Positions 17,537-26,530 of a DNA stretch of 64,000 nucleotides are shown piece after piece; the first letter of the stretch is position 1; each line of letters starts with the position of its first letter. A model generated the notes under the pieces. The model was not told where the DNA came from. It was given only the letters and a program-made list of their open reading frames with translations, and made no database searches. The translations under genes and the position numbers were made by a program. This stretch comes from Pelomonas sp039929605 (GTDB lineage: Bacteria; Pseudomonadota; Gammaproteobacteria; Burkholderiales; Burkholderiaceae_C): assembly GCF_039929605.1 (NCBI RefSeq), contig NZ_JBDSQX010000033.1, forward strand, positions 36,478 to 100,477, read 5' to 3'.

Positions 17537-17950
17537 TTACTTCTTGCGGAACTTGCGCAGCGCCGCGACCTGGGCCGCCAGCGTCAGCAACTCGTTCTGG
17601 ATCGCCGCCTGGTCGAGTTCGCTCTTGGCGTTCTTGAGCGCTTCCTCGGCCTGCTTCTTGGCTTCGACAGCCTTGGCTTCGTCGAGGTCCTTGCCGCGGA
17701 TGGCGGTGTCGGCCAGCACGGTCACGCGGTTCGGCTGCACTTCGAGAATGCCGCCGGCCACGAAGACAAACTCTTCGGTGCCATCAGGGCGCTCGATGCG
17801 CACGGCGCCCGGCTTGATGCGGGTGATCAGCGGCGTGTGCCTCGGCAGGATGCCGAGTTCGCCACTCTCGCCCGGCAGGGCGACGAACTTGGCCTCGCCC
17901 GAGAAGATCAGCTCTTCGGCGGAGACCACGTCGACGTGGAGGGTTGCCAT
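17537..17950 (-). CDS. atpC: ATP synthase F1 subunit epsilon
   Basis: A 137-residue protein with the N-terminal beta-sandwich (LHVDVVSAEELIFSGEAKFV, GELGILPRHTPLITRI) and a C-terminal two-helix hairpin ending in basic residues. It joins gamma to the c-ring in the F1Fo enzyme at the inner membrane and can inhibit ATP hydrolysis. I use ATG 17950 with AAGGAAG before it; a TTG two codons upstream is possible. Last gene of the atp operon. Confidence 0.97.
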   Translation of the reverse strand: MATLHVDVVSAEELIFSGEAKFVALPGESGELGILPRHTPLITRIKPGAVRIERPDGTEEFVFVAGGILEVQPNRVTVLADTAIRGKDLDEAKAVEAKKQAEEALKNAKSELDQAAIQNELLTLAAQVAALRKFRKK

Positions 17951-18084
17951 GTTCAATCTTCCTTAGCTAACCATTGAAAGAAGGTTCAGTAAGCAAGCAG
18001 ACGGTGTGCTGGCTAGGCGCCGCGCGGAGCTGGACTCGTGTCCAGCGAGCACGGTAACAACGCCAGCGCGCCGTATGCGAAGTC

Positions 18085-19491
18085 TTACTGAATCTTCTTT
18101 GCCTTTTCGAAGGCTTCATCGATGGTGCCAACCATGTAGAACGCCTGCTCCGGCAGGTGGTCGCACTCGCCAGCCACGATCATCTTGAAGCCGCGGATGG
18201 TTTCCTTCAGCGGCACGTACTTGCCGGGCGAGCCGGTGAAGACTTCGGCGACGTGGAAGGGCTGCGACAGGAAACGCTGGATGCGGCGGGCGCGCGACAC
18301 GGTCAGCTTGTCGTCCGGGCTCAGCTCGTCCATGCCCAGGATGGCGATGATGTCGCGCAATTCCTTGTAGCGCTGCAGGGTCTGCTGCACCGCCTGGGTG
18401 GTCTCGTAGTGCTCTTGGCCGACGACGTTCGGGTCCATCTGGCGGCTCGTGCTGTCCAGCGGATCGACGGCAGGGTAGATACCCAGCGAGGCGATTTCGC
18501 GCGACAACGCCACGGTGGAGTCCAAGTGGGCGAAGGTGGTGGCAGGCGACGGGTCGGTGTAATCGTCCGCAGGGACGTATACGGCCTGGATCGAGGTGAT
18601 CGAGCCGACCTTGGTCGACGTGATGCGCTCTTGCAGGCGGCCCATTTCCTCGGCCAGCGTCGGCTGGTAGCCCACGGCGGAAGGCATGCGGCCCAGCAGC
18701 GCGGACACTTCCGTGCCGGCCAGCGTGTAGCGGTAGATGTTGTCCACGAAGAACAGCACGTCCTTGCCTTCGTCGCGGAACGACTCGGCGATGGTCAGGC
18801 CGGTCAGTGCGACGCGAAGCCGATTACCCGGGGGCTCGTTCATCTGGCCATAAACCATGGCGACCTTGGAGTCTTCGAGCTTCTCGAGGTTCACGACGCC
18901 CGAATCGGCCATCTCGTGATAGAAGTCGTTGCCCTCGCGGGTGCGCTCACCCACACCCGCGAACACCGACAGGCCGCTGTGGGCCTTGGCGATGTTGTTG
19001 ATGAGTTCCATCATGTTGACGGTCTTGCCGACGCCGGCACCACCGAACAGACCCACCTTGCCGCCCTTGGCGAACGGGCAGATCAGGTCGATGACCTTGA
19101 TGCCGGTTTCTAGCAGTTCCTGCGACGGGCTGAGCTCGTCATAGCTTGGGGCCTTGCGGTGGATGGAGGCGGTCAGCTCGGACGAGACCGGGCCGCGCTC
19201 GTCGATGGGGCTGCCCAGCACGTCCATGATGCGGCCGAGCGTCGCCTTGCCGACCGGCACCTGGATGGTGTCGCCGGTGTTGTAGACCTCGGTGCCGCGG
19301 CGCAGGCCGTCGGACGAGCCCAGCGCGATGGTGCGGACAACGCCGTCGCCCAGCTGCTGCTGGACTTCCAATGTCAGGGCGGTGCCTTCCATCTTCAGTG
19401 CGTCATAGATGTTGGGCATGCGGTCGCGCGGGAATTCCACGTCAACGACAGCGCCGATGCACTGAACGATCTTGCCAGTTGCTTGAGTCAT
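18085..19491 (-). CDS. atpD: ATP synthase F1 subunit beta
   Basis: A 468-residue catalytic subunit. Walker A GGAGVGKT is intact, followed by VNMMELINNIAKAH, GVGERTREGNDFYHEM and a DELSPDD loop in place of DELSEED, a usual betaproteobacterial form. It binds and hydrolyses or makes ATP at the alpha-beta interface. The gap to the upstream gene is unusual only in that the gene there is a lipoprotein rather than atpG. Confidence 0.98.
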   Translation of the reverse strand: MTQATGKIVQCIGAVVDVEFPRDRMPNIYDALKMEGTALTLEVQQQLGDGVVRTIALGSSDGLRRGTEVYNTGDTIQVPVGKATLGRIMDVLGSPIDERGPVSSELTASIHRKAPSYDELSPSQELLETGIKVIDLICPFAKGGKVGLFGGAGVGKTVNMMELINNIAKAHSGLSVFAGVGERTREGNDFYHEMADSGVVNLEKLEDSKVAMVYGQMNEPPGNRLRVALTGLTIAESFRDEGKDVLFFVDNIYRYTLAGTEVSALLGRMPSAVGYQPTLAEEMGRLQERITSTKVGSITSIQAVYVPADDYTDPSPATTFAHLDSTVALSREIASLGIYPAVDPLDSTSRQMDPNVVGQEHYETTQAVQQTLQRYKELRDIIAILGMDELSPDDKLTVSRARRIQRFLSQPFHVAEVFTGSPGKYVPLKETIRGFKMIVAGECDHLPEQAFYMVGTIDEAFEKAKKIQ

Positions 19492-19515
19492 GTTGGTCGT
19501 CCTATTGAGCGTCGC

Positions 19516-20043
19516 TTATTTCTTGATGGGAGTGCCAGTCAGTTCGGCGACAGTCAGCTTCGCGAACTCTTCGTACAGCCACGACATACGGCTCTCGTCT
19601 TGTCCACCGGCTAGGCCGCCAAGCGCGTATGACGCGCTGACCTTGGCCTTCTTGGCAACTGAACCGTCAGCACGTTTGAGCGTCACGACGCCTTCGACGT
19701 TGTCGTTGCCGGCCATGAAACCGAACATCACCGCGGTGAACGCAGAGCGAACGCGAAAGCTGGTGATTTCCACTTCAAGCGTTTGCTTGCTACCGGGCTG
19801 GACGAGGTTCTGTGCATTCATCGACCGCTCGATCGTGCCCTTCAGTGTTTCCTGATTGAACTTGAGGTTGTCAGCGACCAACTTCTTGGCTTCGTCGGAA
19901 AGACGCAGAGTGACCGAACTGACGTTGCGCTCAAGCGGCATTGATTCCTTGAGGTCGGAATCCATGCGGGTAACGCCAGACGCGCATGCGGTCAGCATTA
20001 CGGCCACCAGAACTGCGCAGGCGCGTTGAAATGCCACAAACAT
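19516..20043 (-). CDS. DUF4410-like lipoprotein inserted in the atp operon
   Basis: A 175-residue lipoprotein, lipobox LTAC with Cys20. The mature domain (VTLRLSDEAKKLVADNLKF, LEVEITSFRVRSAFTAVMFG, GVVTLKRADGSVAKKAKVSA) fits the DUF4410 type. It sits in the same direction between atpG (50 bp) and atpD (24 bp), where no other gene is normally found. GGAG precedes the ATG at 20043, which I prefer over one four codons upstream. Base composition is visibly less GC-rich than atpA or atpD. It would be co-transcribed with ATP synthase but exported, so it is more likely a passenger than a subunit. Confidence 0.85.
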   Translation of the reverse strand: MFVAFQRACAVLVAVMLTACASGVTRMDSDLKESMPLERNVSSVTLRLSDEAKKLVADNLKFNQETLKGTIERSMNAQNLVQPGSKQTLEVEITSFRVRSAFTAVMFGFMAGNDNVEGVVTLKRADGSVAKKAKVSASYALGGLAGGQDESRMSWLYEEFAKLTVAELTGTPIKK

Positions 20044-20093
20044 TGATTTCTCCATTCCACTTGACTCTTGATGTCCGCAATGCGCAGGCTTGA

Positions 20094-20966
20094 TCAGCCC
20101 ACCGCGGCCGCGCCGCTGACGATCTCGGACAACTCTTTGGTGATGGCTGCCTGGCGGGTCTTGTTGTAGACCAGCTTCAATTCACCGATCAGCGTGCCGG
20201 CGTTATCGGTCGCTGCCTTCATGGCCACCATGCGGGCAGACTGCTCGCTGGCCATGTTCTCGGCTACGGCCTGGAAGACCAGCGCTTCCGTGTAACGGAC
20301 CAACAGCTCGTTGATGACGGTGGCGGCGTCGGGCTCGTAGATGTAGTCCCACGAGTGGCCGGCCTTGTCCGTTGCCATGTCGCTCGCCTTGAGCGGCAGC
20401 AGCTGGTGCACCTTCACCTCTTGCTTCATCGTGTTGATGAACTGCGTGTAGCAGAGGTAGACAGCGGACAGCTTGCCTTCGGCGTACTGGTCGAGCAGCA
20501 CCTTGACGGGGCCGATGAGGGCCTCGATGTGCGGCTGGTCGCCGAGCTGCGTTGCATGAGCAACAACGCGGGCGCCAATGCGGTTCATGAAGCCCAGGCC
20601 CTTGCCGCCGATGGCAACGACTTCGGCCTTGTGCCCCGCCGCTTCGACTTCCTTGAGCTTGGCCGTGGCCGCGCGCAGCAGGTTGGTGTTGAGACCACCG
20701 CACAGACCCTTGTCCGTCGTGACGACGACCATGCCGACCGTCTTCACGCCCTCGTTCTTCACGAGGAAGGGATGGCGGTACTCGGGGTTGGCCTTGGCGA
20801 GCTCAGCGGCGATGTTGCCGATCTTCTCGGCGTACGGGCGAGCCGACCGCATCCGCTCCTGCGCCTTGCGCATCTTGGACGCGGCGACCATCTCCATCGC
20901 CTTGGTGATCTTCTTGGTGTTCTCGACCGACTTGATCTTGCCGCGGATTTCTTTGCTTGAAGCCAT
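20094..20966 (-). CDS. atpG: ATP synthase F1 subunit gamma
   Basis: A 290-residue rotor shaft. The N-terminal helix (EIRGKIKSVENTKKITKAME) and the C-terminal helix (TLIGELKLVYNKTRQAAITK) form the coiled coil inside the alpha3beta3 ring; the middle shows VVTTDKGLCGGLN. Length is normal for betaproteobacteria. TAGGAG precedes the ATG. Confidence 0.98.
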   Translation of the reverse strand: MASSKEIRGKIKSVENTKKITKAMEMVAASKMRKAQERMRSARPYAEKIGNIAAELAKANPEYRHPFLVKNEGVKTVGMVVVTTDKGLCGGLNTNLLRAATAKLKEVEAAGHKAEVVAIGGKGLGFMNRIGARVVAHATQLGDQPHIEALIGPVKVLLDQYAEGKLSAVYLCYTQFINTMKQEVKVHQLLPLKASDMATDKAGHSWDYIYEPDAATVINELLVRYTEALVFQAVAENMASEQSARMVAMKAATDNAGTLIGELKLVYNKTRQAAITKELSEIVSGAAAVG

Positions 20967-21023
20967 TCGAACTCCTAGTCAGTGCAGGGCTAAGTTGAAG
21001 CTCAGACCCGCGTGTTCCGTGGC

Positions 21024-22577
21024 TTAAGCGAAGGACTTCTTGAAAGAAGTGATCGCGGCGTTCAACTCAGCTTCCGCGTCCTTGTCCATCGCCTTGTCGT
21101 TTTCGAGCTTGGCAAGGAGGGCAGCGTGGCTGGTCTTCAGGTACTGATGCAGGCCGTGTTCGAAGGCCAGGACCTTCTTCACTTCGATGCTGTCCATGAA
21201 GCCCTTGTTGGCGGCGTACAGCGACGCGCCCATCAGCGAGATGGGCTGCGGCGAGTACTGGGCCTGCTTCAGCAGTTCGGTCACGCGGGCACCGCGGTCC
21301 AGCTGCTTGCGGGTGGCTTCGTCCAGGTCGGAAGCGAACTGCGCGAACGCAGCCAGCTCACGGTATTGCGCCAGGTCGGTACGGATACCGCCGGACAGCG
21401 ACTTGATCAGCTTGGTCTGAGCAGCACCACCGACGCGCGACACCGAGATACCGGCGTTGATGGCGGGGCGGATACCGGCGTTGAACAGGCTGGTTTCCAG
21501 GAAGATCTGGCCGTCGGTGATCGAGATCACGTTGGTCGGCACGAAGGCGGACACGTCACCGGCTTGCGTTTCGATGATCGGCAGGGCCGTCAGCGAACCG
21601 GTCTTGCCCTTGACTTCACCCTTGGTGAACGCTTCGACGTAGTCGGCGTTCACGCGCGCGGCGCGCTCCAGCAGGCGGCTGTGGAGATAGAACACGTCGC
21701 CGGGGAAGGCTTCGCGGCCCGGCGGGCGGCGCAGCAGCAGCGAGACCTGGCGGTAGGCCACGGCTTGCTTGGACAGGTCGTCATAAACGATCAGCGCGTC
21801 CTGGCCGCGGTCGCGGAAGTACTCGCCCATCGTGCAGCCCGAGTAGGCCGACACGTATTGCATCGCTGCGGATTCAGACGCCGAGGCGGCCACGACGATG
21901 GTGTATTCCATCGCGCCGGCTTGCTCCAGAGCACGCACCACGTTCTTGATCGACGAGGCCTTCTGGCCGATCGCGACGTAGACGCAGGTCATGTTCTGAC
22001 CCTTCTGGTTGATGATCGCGTCGATGGCGACGGCGGTCTTGCCCGTCTGACGGTCACCAATGATCAGTTCGCGCTGGCCACGGCCGACGGGAACCATCGA
22101 GTCGATGGACTTCAGGCCGGTCTGCACCGGCTGGTCGACCGACTTGCGGGCGATCACGCCCGGCGCGACCTTCTCGATGACGTCGGTCATCTTGGCGTTG
22201 ATCGGGCCCTTGCCGTCGATCGGCTCGCCGAGCGCGTTGACGACGCGGCCAATCAGTTCGGGGCCGACCGGCACTTCCAGGATGCGGCCCGTGCACTTGA
22301 CGGTGTCGCCTTCCGAGATGTGCTCGTAGGCACCCAGAATCACGGCGCCGACGGAGTCGCGCTCGAGGTTCAGCGCCAGGCCGAAGGTCTGGCTGCCGTC
22401 CTTGGCGACGGGGAATTCGAGCATCTCGCCCTGCATCACGTCGGACAGGCCGTGGACGCGGACGATGCCGTCGGAAACGGACACGACGGTGCCCTGGTTG
22501 CGAATGTCCGAGCCAACACCAAGACCCTCGATGCGGCTCTTGATCAGTTCGGAAATTTCAGCGGGATTGAGTTGCAT
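21024..22577 (-). CDS. atpA: ATP synthase F1 subunit alpha
   Basis: A 517-residue protein with Walker A GDRQTGKTA, the N-terminal MQLNPAEISELIKSRIEG that contacts delta, and a conserved middle (YSGCTMGEYFRDRGQDALIV). Non-catalytic nucleotide-binding subunit of F1. It lies between atpH and atpG with spacings of about 98 and 57 bp. Confidence 0.98.
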   Translation of the reverse strand: MQLNPAEISELIKSRIEGLGVGSDIRNQGTVVSVSDGIVRVHGLSDVMQGEMLEFPVAKDGSQTFGLALNLERDSVGAVILGAYEHISEGDTVKCTGRILEVPVGPELIGRVVNALGEPIDGKGPINAKMTDVIEKVAPGVIARKSVDQPVQTGLKSIDSMVPVGRGQRELIIGDRQTGKTAVAIDAIINQKGQNMTCVYVAIGQKASSIKNVVRALEQAGAMEYTIVVAASASESAAMQYVSAYSGCTMGEYFRDRGQDALIVYDDLSKQAVAYRQVSLLLRRPPGREAFPGDVFYLHSRLLERAARVNADYVEAFTKGEVKGKTGSLTALPIIETQAGDVSAFVPTNVISITDGQIFLETSLFNAGIRPAINAGISVSRVGGAAQTKLIKSLSGGIRTDLAQYRELAAFAQFASDLDEATRKQLDRGARVTELLKQAQYSPQPISLMGASLYAANKGFMDSIEVKKVLAFEHGLHQYLKTSHAALLAKLENDKAMDKDAEAELNAAITSFKKSFA

Positions 22578-22675
22578 GCTGGGTCTCCAGTACCCGTCAG
22601 CGCCAAACCACAGCCATGTGGCGGGTCAGTCGCAGGGTGAATCGGTGGGATGTCTTGCGGTGGCTCGGGCAGCCG

Positions 22676-23209
22676 TCAGGCAGTCAGGGCGACCTTCATG
22701 CGCTCAAGGCGGGCCTTGACGGAGGTGTCCAGCACCTCGTCGCCGACCACCACGCGCACGCCGCCAATCAGCGCCGGCTCGATCTGCACATGCGTATCGA
22801 GCTTGCGGCCGAAGCGCTTTTCCAGCGTCGTCTTCAGCTCGGCCAGTTGGGCGTCGTTGATTTCGTAGGCGCTGTAGATGTGCGCGTCGGACACGCCGGA
22901 AGCGGCATTGGCCAGCACGTGGTACTGGGCAACGACTTCAGGCAGCGCGGCGAGACGGCCGTTCTCGATCACGGCGCGCAGAAAGTTCTGCACGCCCGGG
23001 GCCAGGTCCTGCTTGGTGGCGGCGGCGATGACCGCGAGCACCTGCTCGGACTGGACCTTGGGGTGATCGGCGAACTGGCGCAGATCGGCGTCCTGCGCCA
23101 CCTGGGCCAGCGCGTCGAGCTGACGGCCCCAGGCCGCGAGATCGTGCTGCTTCGCAACCTGGAACAGGGCTTCGGCGTAGGGCCGGGCGATGGTGGCGAG
23201 TTCAGCCAT
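22676..23209 (-). CDS. atpH: ATP synthase F1 subunit delta
   Basis: A 177-residue protein with the N-terminal six-helix domain (TIARPYAEALFQVAKQ) and the conserved C-terminal signature (DPALIGGVRVVVGDEVLDTSV type). It forms the peripheral stalk with the b subunits and holds alpha3beta3 still. Start and the atpF stop abut at 23209/23210. Confidence 0.97.
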   Translation of the reverse strand: MAELATIARPYAEALFQVAKQHDLAAWGRQLDALAQVAQDADLRQFADHPKVQSEQVLAVIAAATKQDLAPGVQNFLRAVIENGRLAALPEVVAQYHVLANAASGVSDAHIYSAYEINDAQLAELKTTLEKRFGRKLDTHVQIEPALIGGVRVVVGDEVLDTSVKARLERMKVALTA

Positions 23210-23680
23210 TTACAGCTCCGTCTTCAGGCGAGCCAGCAACTCGGCGTGAACGCCGGCGTTGACTTCCTTGTGCAGGATCTGCTCGGCGCCCTTGACGGCC
23301 AGCGAAGCGACCTGCTCGCGCAGGGTTTCGCGAGCGCGGGAGACCTGCTGCTCGGCATCGGCCTTGGCGGCGGCCAGGATCTTGGCGCCTTCTTCCTCGG
23401 CGCGGCCCTTGGCGGCGTCGACGATGGCCGCGGCACGCTTTTCAGCGTCCGAGATCAGCTTGCCGGACTCGGCCTTGGTCGCAGCCAGTTCCTGGGCGAT
23501 CTGCGCCTCGGCACCGGCCAGCTCGGCCTTGGCCTTGTCGGCTGCGGACAGGCCTGCACGGATCTTCTCGGCGCGCTCATCGAGCGCCTTGGTGATCGGC
23601 GGCCACACATACTTCATCGTGAACCCGACCAGGATCAGGAACACGATCATCTGAACGATGAGCGATGCGTTAATAAACAC
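23210..23680 (-). CDS. atpF: ATP synthase Fo subunit b
   Basis: A 156-residue protein with one N-terminal membrane helix (LIVQMIVFLILVGFTMKYVW) and a long Ala/Glu/Lys-rich coiled coil. Two copies form the peripheral stalk. Directly abuts atpH. Confidence 0.97.
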   Translation of the reverse strand: MFINASLIVQMIVFLILVGFTMKYVWPPITKALDERAEKIRAGLSAADKAKAELAGAEAQIAQELAATKAESGKLISDAEKRAAAIVDAAKGRAEEEGAKILAAAKADAEQQVSRARETLREQVASLAVKGAEQILHKEVNAGVHAELLARLKTEL

Positions 23681-23754
23681 CTTGGTGCCTCACAAAGTTT
23701 CGAGTGCGGAAACCGCCGGGGCAACCATGGCCACGGCGGGTCGACAGCACCGAA

Positions 23755-24030
23755 TTACTTGGCGCCAGCAGCCAGGGCGGTGGCGATCTGACCCAGGAAG
23801 GGGTTGGCAGTCGCGAACCACAGGGCGATACCCGTGCCGATGATGAAGGCCGCGTCGATCAGGCCGGCCAGCAGGAACATCTTGGTCTGCAGTTCGTTCA
23901 TCAGCTCAGGCTGACGAGCGGCGGACTCAAGGTACTTGCTGCCCATGATGCCGATACCGATACAAGCACCGAAAGCGCCCAGACCAATGATCAGACCAGC
24001 GGCGAGAGCAACAAAGCTAATAACTTCCAC
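23755..24030 (-). CDS. atpE: ATP synthase Fo subunit c
   Basis: A 91-residue hairpin of two membrane helices with a polar loop (ARQPE). The ion-binding carboxylate is the Asp in LAGLIDAAF. The sodium-binding set of residues is not seen, so proton coupling is expected. Forms the rotating ring. Confidence 0.97.
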   Translation of the reverse strand: MEVISFVALAAGLIIGLGAFGACIGIGIMGSKYLESAARQPELMNELQTKMFLLAGLIDAAFIIGTGIALWFATANPFLGQIATALAAGAK

Positions 24031-24107
24031 GATGACTCCTTGAGAGATTTAGAGAGAGAAACGGTTGAGGAAAACTGCTTGGGGAAACGGGTGACGCCTG
24101 ATCGAGA

Positions 24108-24962
24108 TCAGTGCGCGTCGTGGGCTTGGCCGATGTAGACCAGCGTCAACATCATGAACACGAAGGCTTGCAACGTGATGATCAGGATGTGGAAGATCGC
24201 CCACACCGAGCCCGCAATGATGTGGCCGATAGCCAGGCCGATGCCGGTGGCCGACAGGCTCCAGGCGCCGCCCATCAGGGCGATCAGCATGAAGATCAGT
24301 TCGCCGGCATACATGTTGCCGAACAGTCGCATGCCGTGAGACACGGTCTTGGCGACGAACTCGATCAGCTGCATCGCGAGGTTGATCGGGTAAAGGTAGA
24401 CCTTGTCGCCGAACGGTGCCGCGACGAGCTCGTGAGCCCAGCCGCCAGCGCCCTTCATCTTGACGTTGTAGATCAGGCAGGTGACCAGTACGCCCAGCGA
24501 CAAGCCCATGGTCATGGATAGGTCAGCGGTGGGCACGACACGCAGGTAGGCGTGGTGATCGCCGGTGATGTTCTGCCAGATCCAGGGGAACAGGTCGACC
24601 GGGAAGAGGTCCATCGCATTCATCAGGAAGATCCAGACGAACACGGTCAGGGCCAGCGGAGCCACCAGCTTGCGGCTGTTGGCGTTGTGCACGATGCCCT
24701 TGGCTTGATCGGCAACGATCTCGACGAGGATTTCGACAGCGGCTTGAAACCGCCCCGGGACGCCCGACGTGGCGGACTTCGCAGCGCGCCAGAGCAGGAA
24801 GCTGCCCACCAAGCCCAGCAGCACGCTGAAGAAGATGGAGTCGAGGTTGACGACGGAGAAGTCGACGATGCCCTGCTGCTTGCCACTCTGCGCGTGGTTC
24901 AAGTGGTGAATGATGTATTCACCAGCGGTCGGGGCTGCTGTTTCGTGGCCTTCTGCTGCCAT
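24108..24962 (-). CDS. atpB: ATP synthase Fo subunit a
   Basis: A 284-residue membrane protein providing the proton half-channels. The essential Arg-containing helix is seen near SHGMRLFGNMYAGEL, followed by the last helices (FVFMMLTLVYIGQAHD). Lies 16 bp after atpI and 77 bp before atpE. Confidence 0.97.
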   Translation of the reverse strand: MAAEGHETAAPTAGEYIIHHLNHAQSGKQQGIVDFSVVNLDSIFFSVLLGLVGSFLLWRAAKSATSGVPGRFQAAVEILVEIVADQAKGIVHNANSRKLVAPLALTVFVWIFLMNAMDLFPVDLFPWIWQNITGDHHAYLRVVPTADLSMTMGLSLGVLVTCLIYNVKMKGAGGWAHELVAAPFGDKVYLYPINLAMQLIEFVAKTVSHGMRLFGNMYAGELIFMLIALMGGAWSLSATGIGLAIGHIIAGSVWAIFHILIITLQAFVFMMLTLVYIGQAHDAH

Positions 24963-24978
24963 GTTTCTTTCTGCCTCG

Positions 24979-25476
24979 TCAGTTCAATCTGCGGCCGCGC
25001 CATGCAAGCGCAAGCCAGTTCACTTTGATGCAGACCGCGAGGGTGACCAGCAAGGCTGGCCAACTGAGGCCCGGCACCACCTTTGGCGCCAGCACCAGCA
25101 TCGCGATTGATGCACCGATTTTTAAAAATTCCCAACCCATGAACCTTGCCGCCGCACCGGTTGCAGAGCTCACTCGCTTTGTCATACCCCGCGCAAGCAG
25201 CATGTTGGGCAGCACCACTGCCGCGACGCCGTAAAGCGCCGAGGCCATGGCCACGCCGGATGCCGTCCACAGCCAGATCACGGCCACGCACAGCAAACCC
25301 ACCACCAGCTGCATCCCCAGCACACGCCAGGGCGACAGCATTGGCAATGCCGACTTGACCACCGCCGCCTGCTCCGGGCTCAGCGCCTTGACGGGCGGCT
25401 CCTCGTTTTCGTCGTCCCAGCCGCCGGTCGCGACAAGCGCGGGGGGCCAGGTCTTTCGGGGGCCGGTGTCGGTCAT
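24979..25476 (-). CDS. atpI: ATP synthase assembly protein I
   Basis: A 165-residue protein, N-terminal soluble stretch then four hydrophobic segments ending in a basic tail (WRGRRLN). AtpI helps c-ring assembly or ion supply. I place the start at ATG 25476 (MTDTGPRKT); the frame continues upstream by 29 residues, but the promoter at 25572-25601 leaves that region as leader. First gene of the operon. Confidence 0.85.
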   Translation of the reverse strand: MTDTGPRKTWPPALVATGGWDDENEEPPVKALSPEQAAVVKSALPMLSPWRVLGMQLVVGLLCVAVIWLWTASGVAMASALYGVAAVVLPNMLLARGMTKRVSSATGAAARFMGWEFLKIGASIAMLVLAPKVVPGLSWPALLVTLAVCIKVNWLALAWRGRRLN

Positions 25477-25571
25477 GGCGCCAGATCCTGGGGTGGGCGG
25501 CTCAACCCCTTCAAAGTGACAGGCGTTGGTTGCACCAAGATGACGCATGAGCGCCATCCACAAAGCCAGTC

Positions 25572-25601
25572 ATTATATGTGACGAGTCACACCTGGGTAA
25601 A
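25572..25601 (-). promoter_or_regulatory. atp operon promoter with embedded palindrome
   Basis: On the minus strand a perfect TATAAT (25572-25577) and a TTTACC (25596-25601) are separated by 18 bp. The spacer holds the palindrome TGTGAC-GA-GTCACA (25578-25591). Half-sites resemble CRP/FNR sites but the spacing is 4 rather than 6, so the binding protein is unknown. The promoter lies about 95 bp before the atpI start and just past the stop of the next gene upstream. Confidence 0.7.
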
Positions 25602-25625
25602 CCTGTCCCCTCGATCAAACGGCAT

Positions 25626-26513
25626 TCAGGCGCTTGTCAGGGTCGCGGGCAAGCCCGGCACATCGACGCGCAGCTGCAGCACGGCACCGGCCAGAGGCTC
25701 GCGTGCACGCTCTTCGGCGGGGCGCTTCTCGCGGGCCGTGGTGATGAAGAGGGTGCGCAGGTCGGCGCCGCCGAAAGTGGGCATCGTCGGGCAGGTCACG
25801 GGCAGTTCGACGCGCTGCACGACCTCGCCGGTCGGCGCGATGCGCAGCAGGCAGCCGCCTTCGAACATGGCGGCCCAGTAGTGGCCTTCTGCGTCCATGG
25901 CGGCGCCGTCGGGCCGGCCGCCGTAGGCCTCGCCGGGTGTGCGGGGCTTGAACTCGGCAAAGACGCGTGGCGCAGACAGCGTGCCCGTCGCTGCATCGAA
26001 ATCAGCGGCGTAGATGCGGTGGGCCTTGGTATCCGACCAATGCACGCGGCGGCCATCGGGGCTCCAGGCCAGACCGTTGGACGTCGTCAGCCCTGGCACT
26101 TGCGCGGCGAAGGCGGCGCCGTCGAAGCGGTAGAGCGCGGCCTCCGGCTCACGTGCGTCGGAGATGCTGCCGATCCAGAGCCGGCCGGCGGGGTCGACCT
26201 TGCCGTCGTTGAAGCGCAGCCGCGTCGTGTCGTAAGGCGGTGCGCTGACCAACGCCTGCGCGCCGGTCGCGGTGTCGAGCGTCCACAAGCCGTCACGCCT
26301 CGCCACGAGCAGGCCGCCGCTCGCGCGGGCGGCGATGCAGCCGGGCTCGGCCGCCTGCGGCCACACGTCCGGCGCATCGACACCCGCGCGCCAGCGCAGC
26401 ACCTGGCGACCTGGGATGTCGACCGCGTAGAGCACTTGTTCCGTGGGATGCCAGAGCGGCGATTCGCCGAGCAGGCAGCGGTGGGAGCCGAGGGGCTGGA
26501 TGTCTTGAGGCAT
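25626..26513 (-). CDS. SMP-30/gluconolactonase-family protein
   Basis: A 295-residue six-bladed propeller enzyme. Metal ligands expected for the family are visible: Glu17 (LLGESPLW), Asn102 (RFNDGKVD), Asn146 (SNGLAWSPD) and Asp202 (GRPDGAAMD). Family members hydrolyse sugar lactones. Its stop is about 25 bp before the atp promoter, and a GNAT gene lies 17 bp upstream in the same direction. The true substrate is not evident. Confidence 0.88.
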   Translation of the reverse strand: MPQDIQPLGSHRCLLGESPLWHPTEQVLYAVDIPGRQVLRWRAGVDAPDVWPQAAEPGCIAARASGGLLVARRDGLWTLDTATGAQALVSAPPYDTTRLRFNDGKVDPAGRLWIGSISDAREPEAALYRFDGAAFAAQVPGLTTSNGLAWSPDGRRVHWSDTKAHRIYAADFDAATGTLSAPRVFAEFKPRTPGEAYGGRPDGAAMDAEGHYWAAMFEGGCLLRIAPTGEVVQRVELPVTCPTMPTFGGADLRTLFITTAREKRPAEERAREPLAGAVLQLRVDVPGLPATLTSA

Positions 26514-26530
26514 CCGCCCACTCTAGGCGG

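Noticed and set aside
25578..25591. CRP/FNR site in the atp promoter
   Set aside because: Half-sites fit but the centre is 4 rather than 6 bases; kept only as an unassigned palindrome.
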